Positions 26,400-35,957 of a stretch of 64,000 nucleotides of DNA are shown here, piece by piece; the first letter of the stretch is position 1; each line of letters opens with the position of its first letter. Position numbers and translations under genes: made by a program. This DNA is from Seriola aureovittata (Eukaryota > Chordata > Actinopteri > Carangiformes > Carangidae), in NCBI RefSeq assembly GCF_021018895.1, contig NC_079376.1:9865001-9929000 (forward strand), read 5' to 3'. The notes under the pieces were generated by a model, which worked only from the letters and a program-made list of their open reading frames with translations, searched no databases and was not told the DNA's origin.

Positions 26400-27253
26400 T
26401 TAGCGGCAGCCGCAGCCCTCCACTACCATTTCCTGGTAGTTTTTTAGGACCACCTTGTCATGTTCGTCTAGGTAGAGCATGGAGATGGCGCTGAGCTCTG
26501 TTGGCACGCAGCAGGCCTTGGGAATGTTGTTGTTCACAGAGTTCACCAGTGTCTGAACAATGGCATGGTTGGTTGAGTTCAGATGGTCCGCCAGAGGAAA
26601 GGGGCATTCCCCGTGGCAGTAATAAGCCTGGTAACCAGGGGGCGCCACTATCCAGTCATTCCAGCCTACATCGCTGAAGTCCACGTACAGTGCGTGGCGC
26701 CGGCAGTTGCGGTTGCGTTTACGGCCCCGTTGCTTGGGGCTGCGCTTGGTCCGGCGGGTCAGAGGGTGACCCTTCCCGTCATGGCCAAAGGTAACCAGGA
26801 GGGGGCGTAGCTGCTCCCAGTCCTCACCAGGCTCCTGGTGTAGTGAACGACTGATGCGGACGTGTCGGCCCTGGTGACGCGGCGTCTGGTTAAGGTGCAG
26901 AACCTCCACAGCCAGCCCGTAATTTGGGAGGCGCTCTCGAGTCCAGCGCAGCACGGCAGGGCTGACGTCGAAGCTCTCCCAGCTCGACGCGTTGTGGCGC
27001 ACGAGCCGTGTGTCCAAGAGCTGCGTGATCAGCTGCCCGGGCCGCGGGGGCTTTAGCACCTCGTACACGTTTATCCGGTGAAGCCCCTGCTCACCTGAGA
27101 GGGTGTCAGCAATGGCCTCATCGATCTGATGACGGTAGAGCCTTAGTTCGGCCGAAGAGAGCAGCTCGTCCTCCGGGATGCTGCTGAGGTTGAACAGGAA
27201 GCGAAGGGGCATGGCCTCTCCATCGTCCAGCTCATGCACCCGCTCCATGTGCT
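26400..27253 (-). CDS. bmp4: bmp4 second coding exon (residues 120-403)
   Basis: The acceptor is a pyrimidine-rich tract ending TTTTCAG, with AG at 27255-27254. The exon opens AG CAC ATG GAG, which completes the split codon G|AG (E120) and gives [15 protein letters not shown], collinear with the FHHEEHLEN junction of tetrapod BMP4. It encodes most of the prodomain ([34 protein letters not shown]), both convertase sites and the complete mature ligand, ending VVEGCGCR and TAA at 26402-26400. The open frame continues upstream to 27293, but those 13 codons are intron. Confidence 0.97.
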
Positions 27254-29947
27254 CTGAAAATGAGCAAAAGGACAAATGTTTGCTCAAGTGCATAATTCAA
27301 TAATGTGTGGGTAATATCAACTTATAAAACGTGTAGAAAATAAACTCCATAGCTTTGCTTCAGATGTGCATCTTATAAATTCAAAAATATTTAGATATTG
27401 AAGTTTCCATGGAGACGCCCTGTCTCCTGTTGATCTGTATCACTGTATTGTTTGCCCTCCAAAGTTCTGACAGTACCAGGCAGCAGTTTCGAGTTGTGCT
27501 AACTTCACACTTTCACACTCTAACATACTTTAATTGACACAAAAGAATGGGCATGGACACTTTTCGAGGCCTCTTGGGTGTTCAAGAATATAAATATACA
27601 TCATCCACGCTTCCTTATCTATCTATAAGGATTACCCAGCCCTTCTCTCAATGCCTTTCTCTGAGCACTTTGCTGAAACACGCATTACAAGGAGGGTGGT
27701 GATTAACGTACCACAGCTACAGTATAAACACAGTGGAGGCTCCCTGTTCCACGCTCAGTCTGCAGATTTCTGGCAAGATCACCATTGTTGGGGAAAGGAA
27801 TGTTGTGTCTACTATTTTCCTGCTCAATCCACCCCTGTTATTTCACACCCAGGCCCTAATCTTACCCAGGTGGTTCTCATTATTAAAACCTGCTGTGTTT
27901 TTGATTAGCTCTGCAGTTTGTTCACTTAAGACATTTATCATTTTCATCATGAATAATCATTAAGGAGTCAGACAGTACAGTAGAATCTCATTTATCTGAA
28001 GCCCATGGGAACGGACGTCTCGCGAGGGAACGCAGTGCATTCAAACCTTCAAACCAAAGCCTGAGCAAAATTTGAAATGTGCACTCGCACACCTTCTCAT
28101 GTGCTGTCTGCTTTGTAGTTTAATTTGTGATTGCAGTGATTTAAAAACAAGGATATGCCACCTGTTACACCCAGGAATAAAAAAAAAAACACATCTTTCT
28201 TACTGAATTAAAGATGGATAGTTACATGGTTTACCTTTCCTCCTCACCAAACTGTCCAGCTGCTGCAGACTCTGATACCGCACCATGTTTTGGACAGATC
28301 AGTCAACTGAATCACACTATCGCACAATGGTGCTTCCATGAAAGCAAAGCACTCCCACTCAAAAGACCTCAAAGTGTATTATTAACATAGTTTAGCAGAG
28401 GAGGAGGGTAAGTGCTTGTAGAGAGCAGTTGAAACCTACACACACACATGCACACATGCATGCACATACACATTGCATCACAGGCAGAAGTTCCTCCTCC
28501 GGCGGCGGTGCTCTTTCTTCCTCACTAGCCTTGGTACGTTGCCGCGTTAGTGTGTGTTGGCGTGTGTTACCACTAGCAGTGTGTTTGACAAGCCCCATTA
28601 AGGCTGACTCATCCCTCCTTCCTCACTCCTCCCCCTAAGGGCGGACATGTTCTGCAGCCCTAAAGCTCCTTGGTTTTCTCAGTTCACTACGCTACAAGGT
28701 CACTTGCTAACTCTCATATATCAGTCTCTCCGCCGATCTAGAAGATGGTTCGCAAGCATTTACCGGACATGTTTCAGTCTGGATTTTCCAACCTCAACTT
28801 ACATTTAACAGATCAGTCAAACCCGAAGTTTCTCGGTGCCTTAAATGAAACCTCTGCAGCTGTCGCTAAAACTAAGCAGATCCAAGTCACAATAAACAGA
28901 AACCCTTCTAACGTTCCAGTCTTTCTATCACACCAGCTTCTGAGACTGTTTTTCCATCTCTCCGGAGAGCTGCAGCGTCTGCTCTCAGCACCCACATTGT
29001 TGGCAGTAGGGGCTTTATTTAGAAGGCTGCAGAGTAGCATTAAAGATAATTGCACGTTGAGGAAGGTCCTTCTAAAAGAGCCCTCCATATAAACTGGAGA
29101 CATGAGAGAAGAGCACACTTCAATTCCAGGCCAAGACCGAGCTTTTTTAAGCCATGTTCTGCTGGGTGGGGTGAGAAGTGCAAGTCAGTAATATGAAGGT
29201 ATGCTTTTCCTTCAGCTGCTAACCAAACACGCAGAGTTTTGTCAAACGAGGCTCTTGAGAGCTTGTCTAGCAGATTTTTTTTTTTTTGCCCCTCTTTAGA
29301 CAGTGTTCGGTGACCACATCCTTGGATTCTTTGGTTATGGTGAGATGGGTGGAGCTGCCTTACAATCATGTTTCAAGGGATGTAGGAAATGTTTTTTTTT
29401 TTTTTTTTATCCTGAAAACTTAGCAGTCCTCAACCATGCTAATGAAATATAATACTAACACAATGATTGCAACAGTGAGCCCTGGCAACAGTGAGCTCAA
29501 TTAAGTTGTAATGTTTCTGCGCTGCCATGATGCATTCAACATCTCTCTTCCTACTGAAGGTTTTCCTTCTTTTTTTTTTTTCTCCTTACCTTCATGGTGG
29601 AAGCCCCTCACAGTGTTGGCCCGGCTGGCTGACCTCTCTGGGTACTCAAAAGCAATGTCATGCCCTCCAGCCTCCTCAGCCTCCCCCGACTGTAGCCGAT
29701 AGAGGTCCAGCAGGTAGCGGGGCACGGTGGTGGAGCGGCTGGGCCGCGGCCGCCTCTTGAGGCCGAACATGTGCAGCAGCGTGGCCTCGAAGTCCCGCAG
29801 CAGTTCATGGCTCTGAGCGGCCGAACGACCCTGCAGGCCCGGTACTTTCTTTTTCCCTTCTTCAGGTATCAGACTAGCATGGTTACTCTCTCCCAGCAGG
29901 ACTTGGCATATTAAAATGACCATCAGCATTCGATTACCAGGAATCAT
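26400..29947 (-). CDS. bmp4: Bone morphogenetic protein 4 precursor (two coding exons)
   Basis: Secreted TGF-beta family ligand. By family knowledge it is made as a dimeric proprotein, cleaved by furin-like convertases, and signals through BMP type I/II receptors and SMAD1/5/8 in dorsoventral, heart, limb/fin and eye patterning. The coding sequence is the join of 29947-29590 and 27253-26400, 1212 nt including the TAA, 403 residues. It opens with MIPGNRMLM, the typical BMP4 start, as a hydrophobic signal peptide (about 1-24). The prodomain follows, with possible N-glycosylation sites at N141, N207 and N241. RISR (252-255) and RTKR (287-290) match the two convertase sites of BMP4; the mature chain is S291-R403, 113 residues. 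All seven knot cysteines are present (303, 332, 336, 367, 368, 400, 402), with N345 in HLNST and a basic [10 protein letters not shown] stretch before the first cysteine. BMP4 rather than BMP2 is chosen from the N-terminus and linker. No frameshift or missing residue is seen. Confidence 0.97.
27254..29589 (-). other. bmp4: bmp4 intron 2 (2336 bp)
   Basis: Starts GTAAGG and ends TTTTCAG; the splice phase is 1. It contains T runs at 29275-29287, 29392-29409 and 29570-29580 and short CA stretches near 28438-28470. An RFX X-box-like GTTTCCATGGAGAC lies at 27403-27416, close to the 3' end. No internal exon is supported; a plus-strand open stretch at 28745-29092 has no recognisable product. Confidence 0.9.
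27403..27416. promoter_or_regulatory. RFX X-box-like site in bmp4 intron 2
   Basis: GTTTCCATGGAGAC, one of several GTTNCCATGGNRAC-type motifs in the window. It lies about 150 bp from the 3' splice site of intron 2. Confidence 0.35.
29590..29947 (-). CDS. bmp4: bmp4 first coding exon (residues 1-119 plus one base)
   Basis: The start ATG is at 29947-29945, with A at -3. The exon probably begins at 29954, after a pyrimidine-rich tract ending in CCCCAG (AG at 29956-29955), so it carries a seven-base 5' UTR leader. An in-frame ATG at 29977 lies upstream of that acceptor, in the intron, so it was not used. The exon encodes the signal peptide and the N-terminal prodomain, including the conserved [19 protein letters not shown] and [15 protein letters not shown] segments. 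It ends CAC CAT GAA G, followed by the donor GTAAGG at 29589-29584. That is phase 1, the same place as in tetrapod BMP4 (after FHHE). Confidence 0.95.
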
Positions 29948-30907
29948 GATGTCTCTGGGGGGAGCAGCAGATGGCACAGGGAGATAAAAGATTAGGAGAG
30001 AACTGGAAAGAGCAGAGGGGAAGAAGACACACAGAAAAAGAAAGATAAGGAAGGGAGAGAAAGGCTCTATTTTAACTGACAGAAAAGATTTGTTTTTGCT
30101 TTTTCTTCCGTGTCTTCACCAAAACACCCTTTTCACCTTATTCTTTATCAGTCCCCACTGAGGGCAGCTCTAATTGGTTTTAATAGTCCGGTCGGCCTTG
30201 TTTACAGTAAAGCAGTCCCTGATCAGATAGACAACTTGCAGTTTATCTTTGGCGACATCCTCCGAAGGTAAACAGCTGGTTCAAGAACCCAACTTTTTTG
30301 AATGGAATCTGAGGGCCATTCCTCCTCACTCCCTCCCTGCCCCCCTCGTCTCCTCCCTTCTCCACTATGATTAGACAAATAAAAGAGGCAGCCCTGGGGT
30401 CAGAGCAAATTCTTAACTTGATAAGAAGCCACGGTCCCTCACAGTCTGCTCCAACAAGCCATGGGGCAAACCAAAGACTATGAGCCACATATTTAACTGA
30501 AAAAGGCTCTTCCTCATACAAATGCATTGTCCAGCACGCTACAGGGACTTTCAATTCAGGTCGAGCTGAATGCCACAAAAATCAGTGACTCAGTGGGCAG
30601 AGAGGGAACGAGGAAGATGTGTCACATGGCACAAATTGAAATGGCATGGTCCACTTACTTACCGACAGAAAATAAAGCATGGGAAAACAGTCCATGTTTG
30701 TTGGGAGGAGGCAATGGACACGTTTTTCCAGGAAATGTTAGGTGGTGTTGGGCGGCTGCAGGAGAACGTTGGAGTGACCCTGTTCCTGAAAGATACAGAT
30801 AAAAACACAGGGAAATTATAAACTGAATGCAACTGCATACAAATACTTGAGGCTGCTACCTGGTATTTACTTAAAGAGTACTAGAGGGAGTGTGTGTATG
30901 TCTGTGT

Positions 30908-30910
<3 letters not shown>

Positions 30911-30942
<32 letters not shown>
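30911..30942. repeat. (TG)16 microsatellite in bmp4 intron 1
   Basis: Uninterrupted TG tract. Confidence 0.95.
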
Positions 30943-30948
<6 letters not shown>

Positions 30949-32042
30949 AGAGACCCAGTGTCTCTTTAAGGCTTATCATTTTGGCTCTTGGGCTAAGCTA
31001 GCTATTTACTGTAACTGGAATGTAAAGAGGTATGTGCCACAACACAGAGAGCGGATCCCTAATGCCTTCACACTCACCTAAGACTGAAAACACACCTCCT
31101 GCAATAATTACAACTATTCCAGAAATTAAGCAGAACCCTTCAATGAGCGTAACATTTTGGATAACTGCCTGATTCAACTGAAAAAGAAAAAAACTTCCCT
31201 ATCATGTTCACAGACAGACCAAAGAGCTGATAACACCACTTTGATCAGGAGCGGTAAAAATCTATATCCAAGAGGGATTTCAGAAACCGTCTCCAAGTGA
31301 ACTCGCTCAACCTTTATTCCTCCAAACAAGTGAGATCAGCCATTTCAGACAAGGAACTAAACAGATCCATCTCAGAAGGGCCTCATGTCTTAGTAACGCT
31401 CCCCCACTTGAGGGATCAAACAGGTTGTAGTGACGCTGCTGACAGGCCTTCTGCTCTTTGACATCATTGTCATCAGCAGGAGAGCCGTACCTTCACCACT
31501 GGAGTATGTATGTATGTGTGTGTGTGTTTGTATGTGTATATATATATATGGTGTTTTGTAGGGTATATTTGGCTCTTAAACTTGATGAAACCACACCATC
31601 AAGGATATTGTCTTGGCTCCAGAAGACTACTTCAGTTGAAACATGGAGGTTTTAGCAGTAGCATCTCCAAATAAAATCTTTAAAATACCCCCTTAAAAAT
31701 AAAAAATAAAAGATTATTCACAACTTTAACGGTCTTCTTTTTCTCTGTCAGCTTTAACAAGCACAACAGTGTGGCCCTAATGATTCAATTCTTTTACACG
31801 TCATTTAAACGTGTTAAATGCTGCTGACTCACACTAATAAAATTACTGCATTTTTGACGGAGTGACCACAACAACAACAACAGCACCATGGAGCAGACAT
31901 TTCAGCTCCGTAGCGACGTACTGTAGGTCTTTGGTCATCATTTGGAGCCTGTTCTGCTGGAGAGCACCCAAGCATTACTACACAGTGAGGATGCACATTA
32001 ACAGGAACACTGTGTGTGAATGTGTGTGTGTGAGTAATATAC

Positions 32043-32046
<4 letters not shown>

Positions 32047-32092
<46 letters not shown>
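32047..32092. repeat. (TG)23 microsatellite in bmp4 intron 1
   Basis: Uninterrupted TG tract, followed about 110 bp later by a C run at 32203-32216. Confidence 0.95.
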
Positions 32093-32093
<1 letters not shown>

Positions 32094-34406
32094 CCATGTC
32101 TGGCTTCGTATCTGTGCGATTAATCTCGGCCCCTGCATGGCTCACTGTACATGCAATCAAGGATCTTTTTCCTAACAGCATTAGACTTTGACCTCCGATT
32201 GACCCCCCCCCCCCCTTCTCGGTCATGACACTGGATCCAGTGTGCGCGAAGAAAGGCCGATGTGCAGTGCGTGTGTGCATGAGCTAAACGGTGTGCATGC
32301 GTGAGAGTGCGTGCCTGCACGCGTGCACGAGTGCTTGCCACTGTTTGCATGTTCGTGAGAACTGTGGCAAAGAGAGAGGAGGGTTCAGAACATGATCAGC
32401 TCTATTACCCAAGGGGTGGGGGATAACGTGTGTGTGTATGTGTGTGTATGAGTGAGTGTGTGTGTGTGCACATCTCTGACAACAAACGTTCATTGTACAG
32501 AGAGGGCCTCTCCCATGATTACAGGGATTCATAGTACTCAAAAACACTGACCATACAGAACATCTTGTAACTGTAACCAGCCACTGACAAAGCTGCAGGC
32601 TAAAACAGACAGACACTCAAAGTGGTGCGATGATGATGAAAGAAGATGTAAGGCAGACAGGGAGTGACTTTCAACTCTGGAAAAAGTCACCGCGTTCATG
32701 TTTGCTGGCCTGTTTTCACCAGTGGTGATAAAAAAGAAAAGAAAAAAAAGAAAAGAAAAAAAGAAAGAAAAGCAAAACAAGTTTTTACACTAAACTCTGT
32801 TGATTTTTTTCGGTGACTTTCCACCACATTTATCAGCAGTGTGGCCTCGTATTTACTCCTCTTGTTGATCAGACAGCGAGAGCAAAACAGAACTCCAGGA
32901 TTATATAGCGTTTTAAGAAGTTTCCCACTCTGAAGACATTTGAACTGTGCGACAGACGGAGAAAGATTTTGCAACAACAAATGCAGACCAGGGAGCAATT
33001 AGGCCGGAGCAGTCAACTGCCCTTGGCTTTGCTCGGTCCCCCTTGGCCTCTCTCCCTCCCTGACTAGAGATAATGTGATCAGACTATGCACATGGCTCTT
33101 CAGATGTGTTTCCTGAGGAATTTGACAGTGATGGTGGGAGGGAGGGAAGACGAGAAGGAGGGAGGGAGGACGGACGGCAACAGGTTACCACGGGAACTGC
33201 CAAATCTATGGCCTGATTTTTGTCATTTTCGGTGCCAGAAATCAGTTCACTAGCACGTTTATAGTCATGGGAACAGTGTTTTGTGATCAGCTGACGTATC
33301 TCTCTCTGGTCGGTGCTAGCACAGCTTCAGATTATATACAGTTCTTTATGATAGTGTGTATTTATGATTGTGATGGCCTATAACTGTGAGGAAAAATAAC
33401 ACATCCTTCTTAATAGAGGAATTTGAAGTGTTTGCTGAGTCTCCTGATAACAGCTAGGTCGTGACTAAAGCTGGAAGGAGTTTGGATCATAATGAAGGCT
33501 TCCCTAGGATTCAGTGTGGCCAACAAAATGCAATATCCTCATTTCTGTTGAAAGAAATAAAACAGAGACCTGCAAAGTCTGTTGTTGTTGAATAGTGGTT
33601 TGGGATTTTATTTGCTCCCAGTGAGCAGTTTAACAGTAAGAACATTCACAGTCAGTGAGATCACTGAAACCAGGTTAATGGTTTTGTTAAGCTGGAGTGT
33701 ATTCTGAAAGAAAACAAGTCCGATAGAAATGACGAGTTGCATGACTTTAAAAAGATGATGGGGGAAAAAAAATCACTTTGGCTTCGTCAGATGCTCTCAG
33801 CTGATTTACATCACAGGCTGCAGAGTGTGAAATAACACAGATGTAAAACCCGAAAAACCCCGAATATCAGGAAGCATCAGCAACAAAAAGTCAACACCTG
33901 GGACAATATTTTCCTCAAACGGCAAAAAGAAACCGATCCTCTTCGCCAGACGCATGCGACTTTATTCTAAATAAATATATAATTATGTAAATATGAAAAA
34001 AAGCTTTTGCATTCAGAGTTCGGCGAGTCTGTTCCCCTGCACGATGGCGGAGAAATGTGAGATGAAAAGTAAAGGTGTGTGCCAAGGACGCCATGCGCCC
34101 GCAGGCCGCAAAATGTTTTCTCTGCTGCTGCATGACTGGATTAAATGTCACCATTTCACTTTATAATCGTTCGTTAAAGACAGGTGTAAACCTGTGGAGC
34201 ATGTGAGTCCTTGTAGGCCTATTACACTGTCGCTCGACAATTATAAACCGGATTCAAATCCACTGCAACTGAATGCCTCTGTAACGTGTTTGGCACTGAG
34301 TGTTTTTGCAGACTTTGTCATTGTTGGAAAGAAATGTGCAGTTTTAAAACTGGCTCTATAACGCGTGAGTTATTGTTGGCCTGCAGGAGAAGCGGAAGTG
34401 AATTGG

Positions 34407-34410
<4 letters not shown>

Positions 34411-34437
<27 letters not shown>
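34411..34437. repeat. A27 homopolymer in bmp4 intron 1
   Basis: 27 consecutive A. No adjacent retroelement body was recognised. Confidence 0.95.
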
Positions 34438-35065
34438 GCTTAAGATATAAACAATGTCATTTTTTCCATCCTGGCGAAAAAATTCTGAGCTGTGTCATCT
34501 CTGTCTTCTACATTACGCACACCGGGATGACACGAAGCAGACACAGGTGTTTAATCGGGGGAAATCTCTGCCAAACTTCGGGAAAGAGTCACAAATCTAC
34601 ATCTTGTAAATATTTGAATTGTACTGAAGAAAGGGAAGCGCAGAGAAACTGAAAGCTGTGTTTAGAAATGACCTCACGATGTTGGTTTGTCACTGCTCGG
34701 CTCTCCGGCACAAAAGGCTTTAACCTGTTCCGAGCTCCGCCGGGATCACTGCGCTGTTCGCCCCTAAAATACACTTTTGTTTCCTTTAACTTCAGCTCCT
34801 CTGTCACTGAATCGACTTTTCGGTTATTATGAGCTTCTATGCTTGTATATTTCTACGGGGCTGGAGGGGGGGGATACACCGCACAGCTCTCAGTGAAGTC
34901 GGTTAAACGCGCACAAACACCAAACAAACCAAAAACTCAAAACTATCAGCGAGATTCCTCCCTGTCTTATTCAACAGGTTCGCTCTCTAAAAGCTCCAGT
35001 TGTATGTATTTGTGTGTGCGTGTGTGTGTCTGTGTGTGTGAATGTGTCAGAAGATGAGCGCTTAC

Positions 35066-35350
35066 CATCAGTAGAGGTACAGGTATCCTCGAATGGAGTG
35101 AATATGAAAGGGAAGGTGTTAGGGCAGTCCAGGCGTAAAGCCGAAAAACGCCGAAATGAGCCTTAAAGGAGAAGCTCGGTGCCTTTTTGGCTCATTAATC
35201 CTTTAGCGACACCTCTGAAACGGACAAGAAGGACAGTGTGTGTCGGAGTGAAGGCCGGCGCTCGGGCTCTGCTGCGAGGTTTCCTATCCGTCTCCAAGTA
35301 CAGTTCGTGAGGGCAGGCGGTGAGTGCAGGACGGGAAAACTTTCCAAATG
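35066..35350 (-). other. bmp4: Candidate noncoding first exon (5' UTR) of bmp4
   Basis: On the minus strand the sequence reads CTGATG|GTAAGC with the donor GT at 35065-35064, a good consensus donor. The 280 bp upstream of it are GC- and CpG-rich compared with the AT-rich surroundings and have no long open frame. Vertebrate bmp4 genes have one or more noncoding first exons far upstream of the ATG, so a first exon 5.1 kb away fits. The 5' boundary is only a guess from a TATA-like box about 30 bp upstream; transcript data would be needed to fix it. Confidence 0.55.
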
Positions 35351-35374
35351 ATCCAGCATCTATGGCCCCTTGCA

Positions 35375-35430
35375 GTTTTTATCCCTCCCTGCCTCCTCCT
35401 CCCTCCCTCCCCGACTCCCACCTCCCTCAT
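35375..35430 (-). promoter_or_regulatory. bmp4: Candidate bmp4 core promoter: G-rich tract plus TATA-like GATAAAAAC
   Basis: On the bmp4 sense strand a G-rich tract, with seven separate runs of three or more G between 35426 and 35383, runs directly into GGGATAAAAAC at 35385-35375. GATAAAAA is an imperfect TATA box and would place initiation near 35350. This sits directly upstream of the candidate first exon. The promoter role is inferred from position and motifs. Confidence 0.4.
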
Positions 35431-35543
35431 CTGTCTCGAACACCTTGGATAACCCCCCTTCTCTCCTCCTCCACTTAAAGTAAAGAGCTCGCTGCGCGCC
35501 GCATTTTCTTTCTTTCTTTTTTTTTTTTTTTTTCATTATGTGA

Positions 35544-35957
35544 AACTTTGTCACTTTGCATTTAAATGCCGGGATCGAGAAAGAAAACTACTCGCTGCAA
35601 GGTAACGTCCTGATCCTCTAAGTGAAAAGTGCAGATGTAAACAGCTGGTGTAAAGAGAATCTGAGTGGCATTTATATTGGCCACAGAGGTATACTACATT
35701 TAGGGAACATAACTTTAAGATTTATCGTTTAGATGAACACTCAAATCAAAGGAGAAGCATGTTCCCTGTGCTTGGTGGGGGAAGGGGGATCATAAACGGA
35801 TTGTTCCTCAGAAAAAAATGTCTTATTTTTATTCTTTTCTCTTTAAGCAGTTGTGGAAACAAATGTTGAGAGATCCATAGAGGCCACCAAGAGAGTTAAT
35901 GAGGCCCTTAACAGTTTGTATCGTGCTGTCACTGATATCAAGAAAGACACAAGCTGA
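35544..35957 (+). other. Possible divergent two-segment plus-strand transcript (unrecognised)
   Basis: Segment 1 (35544-35601) is open and ends CTG CAA G, directly before a donor-like GTAACG. Segment 2 follows a long pyrimidine tract ending AAGCAG at 35850 and runs from 35851 to a TGA at 35955-35957. Joining the two keeps phase (G|TT = Val). The joined frame ends in a charged, helix-prone tail containing VERSIEATKRVNEALNSLY. I do not recognise a family. Against it: no ATG lies in this frame in either segment (a TGA closes segment 1 at 35541-35543), no AATAAA was seen just downstream, and the lengths are short enough for chance. It could be a pseudogene scrap, a lncRNA region, or nothing. Confidence 0.2.

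Larger units (their letters stand above)
29955..35065 (-). other. bmp4: bmp4 intron 1 (5111 bp)
   Basis: Bounded by the donor GTAAGC (35065) and the acceptor CCCCAG (29955). It holds (TG) tracts at 30911-30942 and 32047-32092, interrupted TG at 35011-35041, TG/TA at 31505-31549, a C run at 32203-32216 and a 27-A homopolymer at 34411-34437. GC-richer stretches at about 30130-30260, 33000-33130 and 34600-34810 look unique and could hold regulatory DNA, but no specific element is proven. No coding exon was recognised inside it on either strand. Confidence 0.55.

Noticed and set aside
27254..27293. Upstream extension of the second bmp4 coding frame to an ATG at 27293
   Set aside because: It is intron: the TTTTCAG acceptor and collinearity with BMP4 place the exon start at 27253.
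29948..29977. Alternative upstream in-frame ATG for bmp4 at 29977
   Set aside because: It lies upstream of the inferred splice acceptor (29955), within the pyrimidine-rich intron end, and the family start MIPGN is at 29947.
35566..35601. Short ATG-started frame (12 codons) before the GTAACG donor
   Set aside because: This frame ends in phase 0 and meets a stop soon after joining to 35851, so it does not lead into the downstream exon-like segment.
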